Source of the DNA: [Haemophilus] felis
Lineage (GTDB): Bacteria; Pseudomonadota; Gammaproteobacteria; Enterobacterales; Pasteurellaceae
Assembly (NCBI GenBank): GCA_002015125.1
Contig: MUYB01000009.1
Coordinates: forward strand, 1-48,032
Reading direction: 5' to 3'
Length of the DNA stretch: 48,032 bases
Both the position numbers and the translations under genes were made by a program. Below the pieces are notes generated by a model that was not told the DNA's origin, made no database searches, and saw only the letters and a program-made list of their open reading frames with translations. Below, one piece after another: positions 36,201-45,933 of the stretch. Within the stretch, counting starts at the first letter, position 1, and each line of letters opens with the position of its first letter.

Positions 36201-36351
36201 GGATAACGAGAGAATATCTAGCTATAACGAGAAAAAAACCACCCGATTTCATCACGCAAACTGACAGAAGCGAAATTTAACAGTACAATATGCAACAGAA
36301 ATTCCGTTCATCCATTCGATCACATCTCGTTAAATAATGTAAGGAAATAAT

Positions 36352-37215
36352 ATGATTTATAGTATGACTGCTTTCGCTCGCTTAGAAATTAAACAAGAAT
36401 GGGGCGATGCGGTGTGGGAAATTCGTTCGGTTAATCAGCGTTATTTAGAAACTTTTTTCCGTCTTCCCGATCAATTTCGCAGCCTTGAAAATGCACTTCG
36501 TGAAAAACTTCGTCAACAACTCACTCGTGGCAAAATTGAATGTCAGTTACGCCTTAACTTAACCAACAATAACGCCGCTGAACTCAATTTAAACAAAGCG
36601 TTAGCTCAACAAGTGATCCAGTCTTTGCAATGGCTCAAAGCCGAAGCTGGCGAGGGAAAAATTAATTTAATGGATGTGCTGCGTTATCCTGGTGTGGTGG
36701 ACGCACAAGAGCAAGATTTAGACAAAATCAGTCAAGATTTGCTTGCTGCTTTTGATAGCGTCGTCGCTGATTTTATTGCGATGCGTGGACGCGAAGGTGA
36801 AAAAATTGAGCAGTTGTTGCAGCAACGCTTAGGCGGTATTCACGGTGAAGCAGAAAAAGTGCGTGCGAAAATGCCTGAAGTTTTGCAATGGCAACGGGAA
36901 CGTTTATTGCAACGCTTTGAGGAAATTCAGTTGCAACCCGATCCACAACGCTTGGAACAAGAGTTGGTGTTGCTTGCACAGCGTCTTGATGTGGCGGAGG
37001 AATTAGATCGCTTGCAGTTGCACGTAAAGGAAACACAATCCATTTTACGCAAAGGCGGGGCGGTGGGACGCAAGCTCGATTTTATGATGCAAGAGTTCAA
37101 TCGAGAAGCCAATACCCTTGCTTCCAAGTCTATTAACAATGAAGTTACTCAATCGGCGGTAGAATTGAAAGTGCTGATTGAGCAAATGCGTGAACAAATC
37201 CAAAATCTTGAATAA
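36352..37215 (+). CDS. yicC: YicC-family endoribonuclease
   Basis: YicC proteins are recently recognised endoribonucleases; E. coli YicC has been linked to RyhB small-RNA decay. The 287-residue protein begins MIYSMTAFARLEIKQEWGDA, with the family segments WEIRSVNQRYLE, LREKLRQQLTRGKIE and, at the C-terminus, GRKLDFMMQEFNREANTLAS, typical of the DUF1732 end. AAGGAA precedes the ATG. Location next to rph-pyrE is conserved in gammaproteobacteria, here interrupted by the racemase remnant. Confidence 0.94.
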   Translation: MIYSMTAFARLEIKQEWGDAVWEIRSVNQRYLETFFRLPDQFRSLENALREKLRQQLTRGKIECQLRLNLTNNNAAELNLNKALAQQVIQSLQWLKAEAGEGKINLMDVLRYPGVVDAQEQDLDKISQDLLAAFDSVVADFIAMRGREGEKIEQLLQQRLGGIHGEAEKVRAKMPEVLQWQRERLLQRFEEIQLQPDPQRLEQELVLLAQRLDVAEELDRLQLHVKETQSILRKGGAVGRKLDFMMQEFNREANTLASKSINNEVTQSAVELKVLIEQMREQIQNLE

Positions 37216-37229
37216 TAAGGGGGGACAAG

Positions 37230-38096
37230 ATGGATTATGAACTATTAACTAAACAAAAAAACGACATTATTTGCCAACTAGAGCAATTTTCACTGATCCA
37301 AATTCAAGGCGACGACGCCGAAAAATATCTGCAAGGACAGCTTACTTGTGATGTAACGAAACTCGCTATAGGCGAATCAACGCTAACCGCCCATTGTGAT
37401 GCTAAAGGAAAAGTAACTTCTCTATTTCGTTTAATTCGTGCTGAACAAGGTTTTTACCTTTTGTTAAAAAAATCCTTACTGGAGAACGCGCTAGCACAAC
37501 TGAAAAAATATGCGGTTTTTTCTAAAGTCAGTTTTACCGAATTAAATTGGGAAATTATTGGTCTAGCGGGAGATAAAATTATTGAGGTTACAGACCATAT
37601 CTCCGCTGAAATTCGTCTCGAACTAGATACAAAACAACCTAGAGTGATTTTGATTAATCCAATATCACTAGATTTAAAGCCAAATTTAACCGCCAATACT
37701 TGGGATTTATTAGATATTCAAGACGGTATTCCAAATCTTGATCCTAAAACACAAAATGAATTCATTCCGCAGTCTTTTAATTTACAAGATATTGAACAAG
37801 CAATTTCATTCCAAAAAGGTTGTTATATCGGACAAGAGACGGTAGCTAGAGCAAAATATCGTGGCATAAATAAACGAGCAATGTTTACCTTGGTTGGTAA
37901 AACAAACGATATTTTCCCAACCATTGGCTCTGAAGTCGAAATTGAATTAGAAACCAATTGGCGTAAAACAGGAACGATTTTGAACGCTGAAAATATTAAT
38001 GGTGAACTATGGCTACAAGTTATTTTAAATACTCCAATTGAAGAAAACTGTAAATTCAGATTATCTGAACAAGTACCACTTCAATTACTGTCCTAA
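37230..38096 (+). CDS. ygfZ: Folate-binding protein YgfZ
   Basis: YgfZ binds tetrahydrofolate and supports maturation or repair of some iron-sulfur proteins such as MiaB. The 288-residue protein has the GcvT-like fold with QGDDAEKYLQGQLTCDV near the N-terminus and the signature KGCYIGQETVARAKYRG (about residues 201-217), whose Cys is essential in E. coli; the signature Met is Thr here. AAGGGGGG precedes the ATG, and yicC lies 14 bases upstream, so cotranscription is likely. Confidence 0.93.
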   Translation: MDYELLTKQKNDIICQLEQFSLIQIQGDDAEKYLQGQLTCDVTKLAIGESTLTAHCDAKGKVTSLFRLIRAEQGFYLLLKKSLLENALAQLKKYAVFSKVSFTELNWEIIGLAGDKIIEVTDHISAEIRLELDTKQPRVILINPISLDLKPNLTANTWDLLDIQDGIPNLDPKTQNEFIPQSFNLQDIEQAISFQKGCYIGQETVARAKYRGINKRAMFTLVGKTNDIFPTIGSEVEIELETNWRKTGTILNAENINGELWLQVILNTPIEENCKFRLSEQVPLQLLS

Positions 38097-38163
38097 TAAC
38101 TAAGCTTCGGGTAACGCCGATGCGATATTTAGCAATTTAATTCGCAATTTTTATGCACAATAA

Positions 38164-38207
38164 AAGTCGCAATTATGCTCTAAACTTAGAAATGCATAGT
38201 GCGACTT
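38164..38207. repeat. Imperfect hairpin between ygfZ and galE
   Basis: AAGTCGCA (38164-38171) pairs with TGCGACTT (38200-38207), with extra inner pairing of ATGC and GCAT. No T-run follows on the plus strand, so it is at most a weak terminator or processing stem. Confidence 0.45.
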
Positions 38208-38247
38208 CAAAAAATGAATAATCTTTTATCCTAACTGAGGTGCAATT

Positions 38248-39264
38248 ATGACAATTCTCGTTACTGGTGGTGCTGGTTATATTGGCTCCCATACTGTAGT
38301 TGAGTTACTCAATGAAAATAAAGATGTAGTAGTTTTAGACAATCTTTGCAACGCTTCGCCAAAATCCCTTCAGCGTGTGGAACAAATCACAGGTAAATCC
38401 GTTACTTTTTATCAAGGTGATATTTTAGATAGTTCGTTGCTGCAACGGATTTTTGCCGAACACAAGATTACAGCAGTGATCCATTTTGCTGGCTTAAAGG
38501 CGGTGGGCGAAAGTGTGAGCAAGCCACTGGAATATTATCGCAATAACGTTACTGGCACTCTTAATTTATTGCAAGAAATGAAAAATGCTGGCGTGTGGAA
38601 CTTTGTATTTAGCTCGTCGGCAACGGTATATGGCGATCCTGAAATCATCCCGATTACCGAAAACTGCAAAGTGGGGGGCACAACGAATCCTTACGGTACC
38701 TCAAAATTTATGGTGGAAAAAATCCTGACGGATCTTGCCAAAGCGGAACCGCAGTTTAGCCTCACCATATTGCGTTATTTCAACCCCGTTGGCGCCCACG
38801 AAAGCGGTTTAATCGGCGAAGATCCCAACGGCATTCCGAATAATTTATTGCCTTACATTAGCCAAGTGGCTATTGGAAAATTGCCGCAATTGTCGGTGTT
38901 TGGTAGCGATTACGATACCCACGACGGTACAGGCGTGCGTGATTATATTCACGTGGTGGATTTAGCCATTGGGCATTTGAAAGCTTTGCAAGTGCACGAA
39001 AATCAAGCTGGTTTGCACATTTACAATCTTGGCACGGGCACGGGCTATTCGGTGCTAGATATGGTGAAAGCCTTTGAACAAGCCAACAATATTCAAATCC
39101 CCTACAAATTAGTGGAGCGTCGCCCTGGCGATATTGCGGTCTGTTATTCCGATCCGAGCTTAGCCAAAGAAAAATTAGGTTGGACTGCCGAACGTGGCTT
39201 GGCACAAATGATGAAAGACACTTGGCATTGGCAAAAAAATAATCCCAAAGGTTACAAGGATTAA
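38248..39264 (+). CDS. galE: UDP-glucose 4-epimerase
   Basis: GalE interconverts UDP-glucose and UDP-galactose, supplying galactose for LOS and the Leloir pathway. The 338-residue protein has the NAD-binding GGAGYIGSH, catalytic Ser-Ser-Ala-Thr in [11 protein letters not shown], the YGTSK Tyr-Lys pair, and [15 protein letters not shown] is preceded by GAGG. The other gal genes are not here; instead galE is coupled to ampG by a one-base overlap. Pasteurellaceae galE mutants lose galactose-containing, sialylated LOS, so this gene is relevant to the lsg cluster. Confidence 0.97.
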   Translation: MTILVTGGAGYIGSHTVVELLNENKDVVVLDNLCNASPKSLQRVEQITGKSVTFYQGDILDSSLLQRIFAEHKITAVIHFAGLKAVGESVSKPLEYYRNNVTGTLNLLQEMKNAGVWNFVFSSSATVYGDPEIIPITENCKVGGTTNPYGTSKFMVEKILTDLAKAEPQFSLTILRYFNPVGAHESGLIGEDPNGIPNNLLPYISQVAIGKLPQLSVFGSDYDTHDGTGVRDYIHVVDLAIGHLKALQVHENQAGLHIYNLGTGTGYSVLDMVKAFEQANNIQIPYKLVERRPGDIAVCYSDPSLAKEKLGWTAERGLAQMMKDTWHWQKNNPKGYKD

Positions 39265-40532
39265 TGATGCAAACCAAACCCAGTTTACTCTCGCAAATTT
39301 TCAGCCGTAATATGCTGCTGTGCATTTTTACAGGCTTTAGCTCAGGTCTGCCTCTTTATGTGCTGTACCAACTGGTGCCAGCCTGGTTAAGAAGCAGCCA
39401 TGTGGATCTAAAAACCATTGGTTTTTTCACACTAATTGGTTACCCCTACACCTGGAAATTTATTATTTCGCCGTTGCTAGATCGATACTACCCGAATTTT
39501 CTCGGTCGCCGCCGCAGTTGGATGCTTATCACACAACTGGCATTACTCGCCTTGCTGGTGCTACTGGGGCAATATGATCCTGCACAAAATACCAATACGG
39601 TGGCGGCAATTGCGACTGCCATTGCCGTTTTCTCTGCAATGCAAGACATTGTGATCGACGCTTATCGCAGGGAAATTCTGTCCGATAGCGAACTGGGGCT
39701 GGGGAATTCCATTCACGTCAACGCCTATCGTATCGCTGGGCTGATACCCGGTGGATTGGCGTTAATTTTGGCGGATCATTTGCCCTGGGATAGCGTATTT
39801 CTGATTACGGCGTTGTTTATGTTGCCTGGGATTTTCCTTTCCCTCGTACTCAGCCGTGAACCGCAAATGCCGACCATTGACCGTAGCACGCCTTTTTATC
39901 TTGCCTTTTTGCTGCCCTTCAAGGAATTTTTTCAACGCAAAGGCATTTACACTGGCATCGGATTGATTCTGTTTATTTTCCTATACAAATTCGGCGATTC
40001 CCTCGCCACCTCTCTACAAACCGTGTTTATTTTGGATATGGGCTTTAGCAACAGCGACATTGGCACTGTCGTTAAACTCAACTCTCTGTGGGCATCCATT
40101 ATTTCAGGTATGATCGGCGGTATTATGATGCTAAGGCTAGGCATTAACCGCTCTTTATGGATTTTCGGCTTTGTGCAACTTTTCACCATTCTTGGCTTTG
40201 TGTGGATGGCAAGTCACGGCAAATTTGAACACATTGGTAGCTACGAATTTTTCGTGCTCACCACCGTCATTATCGGCGAATACATTGGGGTCGGCTTAGG
40301 AGGTGCGGCTTTCGTGGCATTTATGGCAAGGGAAGCCAATCCCCTTTATACCGTCACCCAACTGGCGATTTTCACCAGCCTTGCTGCCATTCCAAGCAAA
40401 ATTTTTGGCGCATTTTCGGGCGTGTTAGTGGAAAATTTCGGTTATTACCATTTTTTCTGGATTTGTTTCGCCGTCGCCATTCCCGGTATGATTTGCTTAC
40501 GTTGGGTGGCACCTTGGTCTGAAAAATCATAG
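39264..40532 (+). CDS. ampG: Muropeptide permease AmpG
   Basis: AmpG imports anhydro-muropeptides from the periplasm for peptidoglycan recycling. The 422-residue protein is a major-facilitator transporter with about 12 membrane segments, beginning FSRNMLLCIFTGFSSGLPLY, and family segments GYPYTWKFIISPLLDRYY, FSAMQDIVIDAYRREIL and GLGGAAFVAFMAREANPLYT. Its ATG overlaps the galE stop by one base, and a second ATG follows immediately. A long-stem terminator is seen after the gene. Confidence 0.93.
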   Translation: MMQTKPSLLSQIFSRNMLLCIFTGFSSGLPLYVLYQLVPAWLRSSHVDLKTIGFFTLIGYPYTWKFIISPLLDRYYPNFLGRRRSWMLITQLALLALLVLLGQYDPAQNTNTVAAIATAIAVFSAMQDIVIDAYRREILSDSELGLGNSIHVNAYRIAGLIPGGLALILADHLPWDSVFLITALFMLPGIFLSLVLSREPQMPTIDRSTPFYLAFLLPFKEFFQRKGIYTGIGLILFIFLYKFGDSLATSLQTVFILDMGFSNSDIGTVVKLNSLWASIISGMIGGIMMLRLGINRSLWIFGFVQLFTILGFVWMASHGKFEHIGSYEFFVLTTVIIGEYIGVGLGGAAFVAFMAREANPLYTVTQLAIFTSLAAIPSKIFGAFSGVLVENFGYYHFFWICFAVAIPGMICLRWVAPWSEKS

Positions 40533-40542
40533 AGGTAAACAT

Positions 40543-40597
40543 AAGTGGCTTCGTTGACTTTTCCTTAAATATCGGTACTCTTTAGCCACTTTTATTA
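40543..40597 (+). terminator. Possible terminator after ampG
   Basis: Stem AAGTGGCT (40543-40550) / AGCCACTT (40584-40591) with a 33-nt loop, followed by TTATTATA. The long loop makes it a weak candidate. Confidence 0.5.
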
Positions 40598-40622
40598 TAT
40601 TGTCGCCGTCGTATTACGATGA

Positions 40623-41291
<669 letters not shown>

Positions 41292-41304
41292 TTCACCAAA
41301 CATC

Positions 41305-41340
41305 AAAAAACCTAGATAATTGTTATTTAGGTTTTTTCTT
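41305..41340 (+). terminator. adk terminator
   Basis: Stem AAAAAACCTA (41305-41314) / TAGGTTTTTT (41328-41337) with a further inner ATAA/TTAT pairing; the T-run is part of the stem and continues after it. Confidence 0.87.
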
Positions 41341-41392
41341 CCCTTTCTTTTTAAGTTTCGTATATTTTTCACACAAATATCGCAAGTTTTTT

Positions 41393-41488
41393 AGTTTAAT
41401 TTACGATACCATCTTAAATTAAACTTAATTATTCTATTGAAATAACAAACTTTTTAGTTTAATTTACGATAATATCTTAAATTGAACT
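41393..41488. repeat. Two tandem palindromes upstream of the DUF4143 ATPase
   Basis: Copy 1: AGTTTAATTT (41393-41402) and AAATTAAACT (41416-41425) are perfectly complementary around a 13-base centre ACGATACCATCTT. Copy 2: the same arm at 41456-41465 and AAATTGAACT at 41479-41488, centre ACGATAATATCTT. The copies are 63 bases apart, the second ending 10 bases before the ATG. This is the layout of a double operator. Confidence 0.85.
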
Positions 41489-41498
41489 TAATTTTACT

Positions 41499-42713
41499 AT
41501 GTTATATTCCAGACAAATACTACCGTTATTACAACGCATCGCTCAACAATTTCCAGCGATTTTAATCACAGGTCCTCGCCAAGTGGGAAAATCTACCTTG
41601 CTCAAAATGCTTGGCGACTACGGTTATGTAACTTTCGATGATCCTGTGTTACTGCAACAAGTTAAACAAGAACCCACACTTTTTATGCTTAATCATCCTT
41701 TCCCGTTGATTATTGATGAAGTGCAGTATGCGCCTGAAATTTTTTCCAGCCTGAAATTTGAAATTGATAAACAGCAGAAAAATGGCTTGGTAATGCTTTC
41801 AGGCTCGCAAGCCTTTCATTTAATGGAAAATGTGTCGGAAACTTTAGCAGGGCGCATTGCAATCCTCAAATTACAAGGATTTTCTTTGCGAGAAATTCAA
41901 CAGCAAACATTTAATTTGCCCTTTGTGCCGAATAAGGATTTTCTCGCCCAAAGAGAAAAAAATCTTGGGGAAATGCCTGATATTTGGCGAATTATTCATC
42001 AAGGTTATATGCCTCGTCTATATCAACAAGAAACGGACTGGCATATTTATTACGCCTCTTATGTAGCAACCTATATTGAACGTGATGTTCGTCAATTAAC
42101 CAATATTAGTAGCATCACGGATTTCACCTGTTTTATGACAGCAATTGCCGCAAGAAGTGGTGAGCTACTGAATTACAGCAATATTGCCCAAGATGTGAGT
42201 GTGTCCGTTGATACCATTAAACGTTGGACCAGCATTTTAGAAACCTCTGGCATTATTTATTTGCTCCAACCTTACAGCAACAATCGCTTAAAACGAGCAA
42301 TCAAAACCCCGAAAGTTTATATGCTCGACACAGGATTAATGGCGTGGCTCACCAAATGGCTCACGCCAGACACTATTCAGCAAGGGGCCAAAAAAGGACA
42401 GTTTTTTGAAACCTTTGTGATCAGCGAAATCATAAAATCCTTTTATAATCAAGGCATTAAACCGCCTATTTATTTTTATCGGGACACCAATCAAAAAGAA
42501 ATTGACTTAGTGATCGAATATGACCATTGTTTGTATCCCATTGAAATAAAAACTACCGCCAGTCCCAATAAACAAATGGCAAAGCATTTTTCCCTGCTAA
42601 ACCAATTGCCAGAAGAAGAGGTTTCAGTTCAAACAGGCATCATCATCAATCACTATCCACAAAAAATGTGGTTAGCGGAAAATCTGATTTCCTTGCCTTA
42701 CTGGTGGATTTGA
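41499..42713 (+). CDS. AAA ATPase with C-terminal DUF4143 domain
   Basis: Proteins of this type (AAA_14 plus DUF4143) are common in bacteria but have no agreed function; links to defence or mobile elements have been proposed. The 404-residue protein has a Walker A GPRQVGKSTLLKML (residues about 26-39), Walker B LIIDEVQYAPE, sensor-like MLSGSQAFHLM, a helical middle with a winged-helix-like stretch (ISQ-type YSNIAQDVSVSVDTIKRWTS), and the nuclease-like DUF4143 end with EIDLVIEY..YPIEIKTT. The latter D/E-x-E-x-K pattern resembles PD-(D/E)xK folds. No ribosome binding site is seen, and two palindromes precede it. It is a single gene. Confidence 0.85.
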   Translation: MLYSRQILPLLQRIAQQFPAILITGPRQVGKSTLLKMLGDYGYVTFDDPVLLQQVKQEPTLFMLNHPFPLIIDEVQYAPEIFSSLKFEIDKQQKNGLVMLSGSQAFHLMENVSETLAGRIAILKLQGFSLREIQQQTFNLPFVPNKDFLAQREKNLGEMPDIWRIIHQGYMPRLYQQETDWHIYYASYVATYIERDVRQLTNISSITDFTCFMTAIAARSGELLNYSNIAQDVSVSVDTIKRWTSILETSGIIYLLQPYSNNRLKRAIKTPKVYMLDTGLMAWLTKWLTPDTIQQGAKKGQFFETFVISEIIKSFYNQGIKPPIYFYRDTNQKEIDLVIEYDHCLYPIEIKTTASPNKQMAKHFSLLNQLPEEEVSVQTGIIINHYPQKMWLAENLISLPYWWI

Positions 42714-42789
42714 ATTTGGAAAATAATTTACTAGCACAACAAAATGAACATTCATTCATTTTTATTTAGCCTAATCAAAAAAATCTTGC

Positions 42790-42835
42790 TATAATTTTGT
42801 GCATAAAAGTGCGGTAGATTCCGCACTTTTTCCAT
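42790..42835 (+). terminator. TATAAT box followed by an uptake-sequence hairpin and T-run
   Basis: TATAAT lies at 42790-42795. Ten bases on, AAAAGTGCGG (42805-42814) pairs with CCGCACTTTT (42821-42830), then TTCC. The hairpin is either the terminator of the ATPase gene or an attenuator just after the start of the downstream gene's transcript. Confidence 0.65.
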
Positions 42836-42855
42836 TATGCAAAAAAGGGAAAAAT

Positions 42856-44223
42856 ATGTTTAAACTTCGTTATCTAAATCTAATGCTTTTATCGGCGACG
42901 CTAGTGGGCTGTGCCAATATTGAGAGTTCTTACCAAGCCAGCCAAAAAGATTTTCAACAATATGAAGCGATTACGCAGCAATATGCTGTGCAAGAAGATT
43001 GGTGGCGCCTCTATCAAGATCCACAACTAAATCAATTGGTTGATCAAGCCCTTGCTAATAATAAAAATCTTGCTAAAGCCGCTATTTCTGTGAACAAAGC
43101 CCTCTATGCTGCCAATCTCGTTGGAGCAAATTTAGTACCGAATTTTTCCGCTCAAACCAAATCTAGCGCTGTTAAAAATATCGACACAGGCGGTAATTCA
43201 ATCATCAAACACGAAGGCGCTTTAAACCTCAGCTACACCTTAGATTTATGGCAACGTCTTGCCGACACCGCCTCTGCCGCCGAATGGAATTATAAGGCGT
43301 CAGCGCAAGATCTCGCAGCGGCGAAATTGTCCTTAATTAATGCTGTTGTGGCTACTTATTACCAAATGGCATATTTAAATGATGCAATCGCCGCCACGCA
43401 AGAAAGCATCAACTATTACAATCAAATTAATCAAATTATGCAAAACCGCTTCAGACAAGGACTTGCGGATAGCGCTAGCGTTGCGCAAACACAGCAAGCG
43501 GTACTTAATGCGCAAAATAGTTTGATTAACTTGCAAACACAAAACAAGATTGCACAACAAACCTTACGCAATTTATTGAATTTAAAACCCGATGAAAGTT
43601 TAACCCTTAAGCTGCCACATATTTTGCAGGTGGCTGGTACGAAGATAAATTTAGATGTACCAATCTCAGTAATTGCAAATCGTCCCGACATAAAATCCGC
43701 CCAATACCGCCTAAATGCAGGATTTAAAGATGCAAAAGCCATGCAAAAAAGTTGGTTCCCAAGTATTACATTAGGGGCAAGTTTAAGCTCTTCGGGCAAT
43801 AAAGTAGACAATGCTTTGCATACCCCTTTCGCTTCTAGCTTGGTAAGAATTAATTTACCTTTCTTAAGTTGGAATACAGTGAAATGGAATGTGAAAATTT
43901 CCGAAGCAAATTATGAATTGGCAAAAGTTAATTTTGAACAAGCTATTACGACGGCACTCAACGAAATTGACACACAATATTTTGCTTATAGTCAAAAACA
44001 ACAAAATTTTGCCAATTTGCAACAAGCCTACAAGCACAGTAAAACCATTACGCAACATTATAAAAATCGCTATAACGCTGGCGTGGCGCAATTAAGAGAA
44101 TGGCTAACAGCAGCAAATACGGAGAAAAGCACTGAACTCGCTATTCTGAATGCAAAATTCCAACTTATTCAACAGGAAACAGCGGTATATAGTGCAATGG
44201 CAGGGGTTTATACAAACAAATAG
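42856..44223 (+). CDS. Efflux outer-membrane lipoprotein (TolC/OprM family, NodT-type)
   Basis: This is an outer-membrane channel of the TolC superfamily that completes tripartite efflux pumps. The 455-residue protein has a lipoprotein signal (lipobox LVGC about residues 16-19), then the characteristic VQEDWWRLYQDPQLNQLVDQ, and two OEP repeats with NLAKAAISVNKALYAANLVG, ANRPDIKSAQYRLNAGFKDA and long helices. ATG 42856 is chosen because AAAGGGA precedes it and the signal peptide then starts correctly. No periplasmic adaptor or inner-membrane pump gene is adjacent, so its partner is elsewhere. Confidence 0.9.
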   Translation: MFKLRYLNLMLLSATLVGCANIESSYQASQKDFQQYEAITQQYAVQEDWWRLYQDPQLNQLVDQALANNKNLAKAAISVNKALYAANLVGANLVPNFSAQTKSSAVKNIDTGGNSIIKHEGALNLSYTLDLWQRLADTASAAEWNYKASAQDLAAAKLSLINAVVATYYQMAYLNDAIAATQESINYYNQINQIMQNRFRQGLADSASVAQTQQAVLNAQNSLINLQTQNKIAQQTLRNLLNLKPDESLTLKLPHILQVAGTKINLDVPISVIANRPDIKSAQYRLNAGFKDAKAMQKSWFPSITLGASLSSSGNKVDNALHTPFASSLVRINLPFLSWNTVKWNVKISEANYELAKVNFEQAITTALNEIDTQYFAYSQKQQNFANLQQAYKHSKTITQHYKNRYNAGVAQLREWLTAANTEKSTELAILNAKFQLIQQETAVYSAMAGVYTNK

Positions 44224-44241
44224 AATGGATAACTGATGATA

Positions 44242-44275
44242 AAAAAAGACGCTAATTTAAAATAGCGTCTTTTTT
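44242..44275. terminator. Bidirectional terminator between the efflux gene and rplT
   Basis: Perfect stem AAAAAAGACGCTA (44242-44254) / TAGCGTCTTTTTT (44263-44275), loop 8 nt, serving both convergent genes. Confidence 0.92.
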
Positions 44276-44296
44276 GTCAGCTTTAAATTTTAAAGC

Positions 44297-44653
<357 letters not shown>

Positions 44654-44673
44654 TTAATCTCCTACTTATTTTT

Positions 44674-44692
44674 GGACGTATGCAATACGTCC
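44674..44692. repeat. Palindrome GGACGTA-TGCAA-TACGTCC between rpmI and rplT
   Basis: A 7-bp perfect stem with a 5-nt loop. The same stem, with loop TTGCA (which reads TGCAA on the opposite strand), lies at 2008-2028, so the two copies are one repeat in opposite orientation. Confidence 0.8.
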
Positions 44693-44750
44693 CTACATTT
44701 AATTACACTAAAAAAATTTACTAATCGTACGACTTGTACTAAAACGTAGC

Positions 44751-44948
44751 TTATGCGTATGGTAAGCAAGCTACGACTAAAACTTGGTCTGCTTTCGCAA
44801 CCATTGATTTATGACGTAAATGACGTTTACGCTTAGTTGTCTTTTTAGTCAAAATGTGACGTAAGTGAGATTGTTTACGTTTGAAACCGCCAGAAGCTGT
44901 TTTCTTGAAACGCTTAGCAGCACCACGTACTGTTTTAATTTTTGGCAT
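44751..44948 (-). CDS. rpmI: 50S ribosomal protein L35
   Basis: L35 is a small basic protein of the large subunit. The 65-residue protein is [20 protein letters not shown] followed by the Lys/Arg-rich stretch with [19 protein letters not shown] 44948 is chosen because GGAG lies upstream and the family begins MPKIKT; the frame is open further upstream. It belongs to the infC-rpmI-rplT operon. Confidence 0.97.
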
Positions 44949-45169
44949 TGTTGGATAACTCCGCATTGTTTGAGATTTTAAACTGCCACAATCTTTGACC
45001 TGATTACTGCGTTGTTTGACTTCGCCGTGCAAGTTGCACTGTCTTCAGCCAAACGCCTTGTACTCATGTCAAATCTTCGTGGCTCACTTCGTATAATAAT
45101 TAGGCGAACAAAGTGCAGTCAAAACTCGAAAAACTATAACCGCACTTTATTACTTGAAACTTGCGCTAA
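44949..45169 (-). other. Long infC-rpmI intergenic leader
   Basis: This 221-base stretch has an exact uptake sequence (ACCGCACTT 45139-45147, reverse orientation) facing a degenerate one (AAAGTGCAGT around 45112). In E. coli the L20 operator lies in this position; an equivalent fold here is plausible but I could not verify it. No convincing gene is seen. Confidence 0.4.
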
Positions 45170-45712
45170 TTATTTCTTTTTCGGGGCAAGTACCATCACG
45201 GCTTGGCGACCTTCCAATTTTCCTGGTGCAGATTCTACAACGGAAATATCGGCTAAATCGTTTTTCACACGCTCTAATACATCTAAACCAATATCTTGGT
45301 GCGCCATTTCACGTCCACGGAAGCGAACAGTGATTTTAGCTTTGTCCCCATCTTCTAAAAAGCGAATCAGGCTGCGTAGTTTTACCTGATAATCGCCTTC
45401 GTCTGTGCCAGGACGGAATTTAATTTCCTTCACTTGCACAACTTTCTGCTTTTTCTTCTGCTCTTTCGCTGCCTTGCCTTTTTCATAAAGGAATTTACCG
45501 TAATTCATAATGCGACATACTGGCGGTTCCGCATTCGGGCTAATCTCAACAAGATCAAGCTCGACAGCTTCCGCTCTATTCAATGCTTCTTGAATGCTAA
45601 CAATGCCGACTTGTTCGCCATCTTGGTCAATCAAACGAACCTCTTTCACACGAATTTCTTCATTAATACGGTTCGGACGATTTGTTACTGGGGCTTTTTT
45701 TACGGTTTTAAT
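45170..45712 (-). CDS. infC: Translation initiation factor IF-3, AUU start
   Basis: IF-3 prevents premature subunit joining and checks start codons and initiator tRNA. No ATG, GTG or TTG gives a full protein. Two ATT codons (45715, 45712) follow GAGG, and from 45712 the frame encodes (Met)[20 protein letters not shown], continuing through [20 protein letters not shown] sequence [20 protein letters not shown] and [17 protein letters not shown] to APKKK. That gives 180 residues, the length of E. coli IF-3, which also uses ATT followed by AAA. The rare start is the basis of IF-3 autoregulation. A shorter reading from GTG 45649 would lose the conserved N-terminal segment. thrS, usually upstream, is absent. 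Confidence 0.95.
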   Translation of the reverse strand: MKTVKKAPVTNRPNRINEEIRVKEVRLIDQDGEQVGIVSIQEALNRAEAVELDLVEISPNAEPPVCRIMNYGKFLYEKGKAAKEQKKKQKVVQVKEIKFRPGTDEGDYQVKLRSLIRFLEDGDKAKITVRFRGREMAHQDIGLDVLERVKNDLADISVVESAPGKLEGRQAVMVLAPKKK

Positions 45713-45933
45713 AATTTTATTCCTCTATTAATTAAGCTAAATTTCTCTGCGGATTTATACAATTTTAATACAACACAGAAGAAGATGAACTGTTGCCCAA
45801 TATTGAGCAAAACGCGCGCGATTGTACTTGATTTTAGGTAGTGATGCAATATGAATTTCCGTTGCCACACTCAGAATGGCAACGGAAAAAGAAAGAAAAG
45901 ATGAGTTAAAAAGTATGTGGTTGCCCTGATTTC
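45713..45933. other. Gap between infC and the autotransporter gene
   Basis: This holds the infC promoter and the 3' end of the autotransporter transcript (both minus strand). A loose inverted repeat GTTGCCA (45860-45866) / TGGCAAC (45875-45881) could be the autotransporter terminator. Confidence 0.45.

Noticed and set aside
38164..38207. Strong terminator or operator before galE
   Set aside because: The stem is imperfect and lacks a T-run; kept only as a low-confidence repeat.
41499..42713. Toxin-antitoxin or multi-gene defence system built around the DUF4143 ATPase
   Set aside because: No small partner gene, nuclease or defence gene lies on either side; it is a single gene between adk and an efflux channel.
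42743..42762. ATTC-type tetranucleotide repeat (ATTCATTCATTTTTA) as a phase-variation tract
   Set aside because: There are only two to three units, too few for tetranucleotide slippage, and they lie between genes.
44990..45086. Possible 28-codon ORF in the infC-rpmI gap (minus strand, ATG in GACATGAGTACAAGG)
   Set aside because: It has no ribosome binding site, no recognisable composition and lies where a structured leader is expected.
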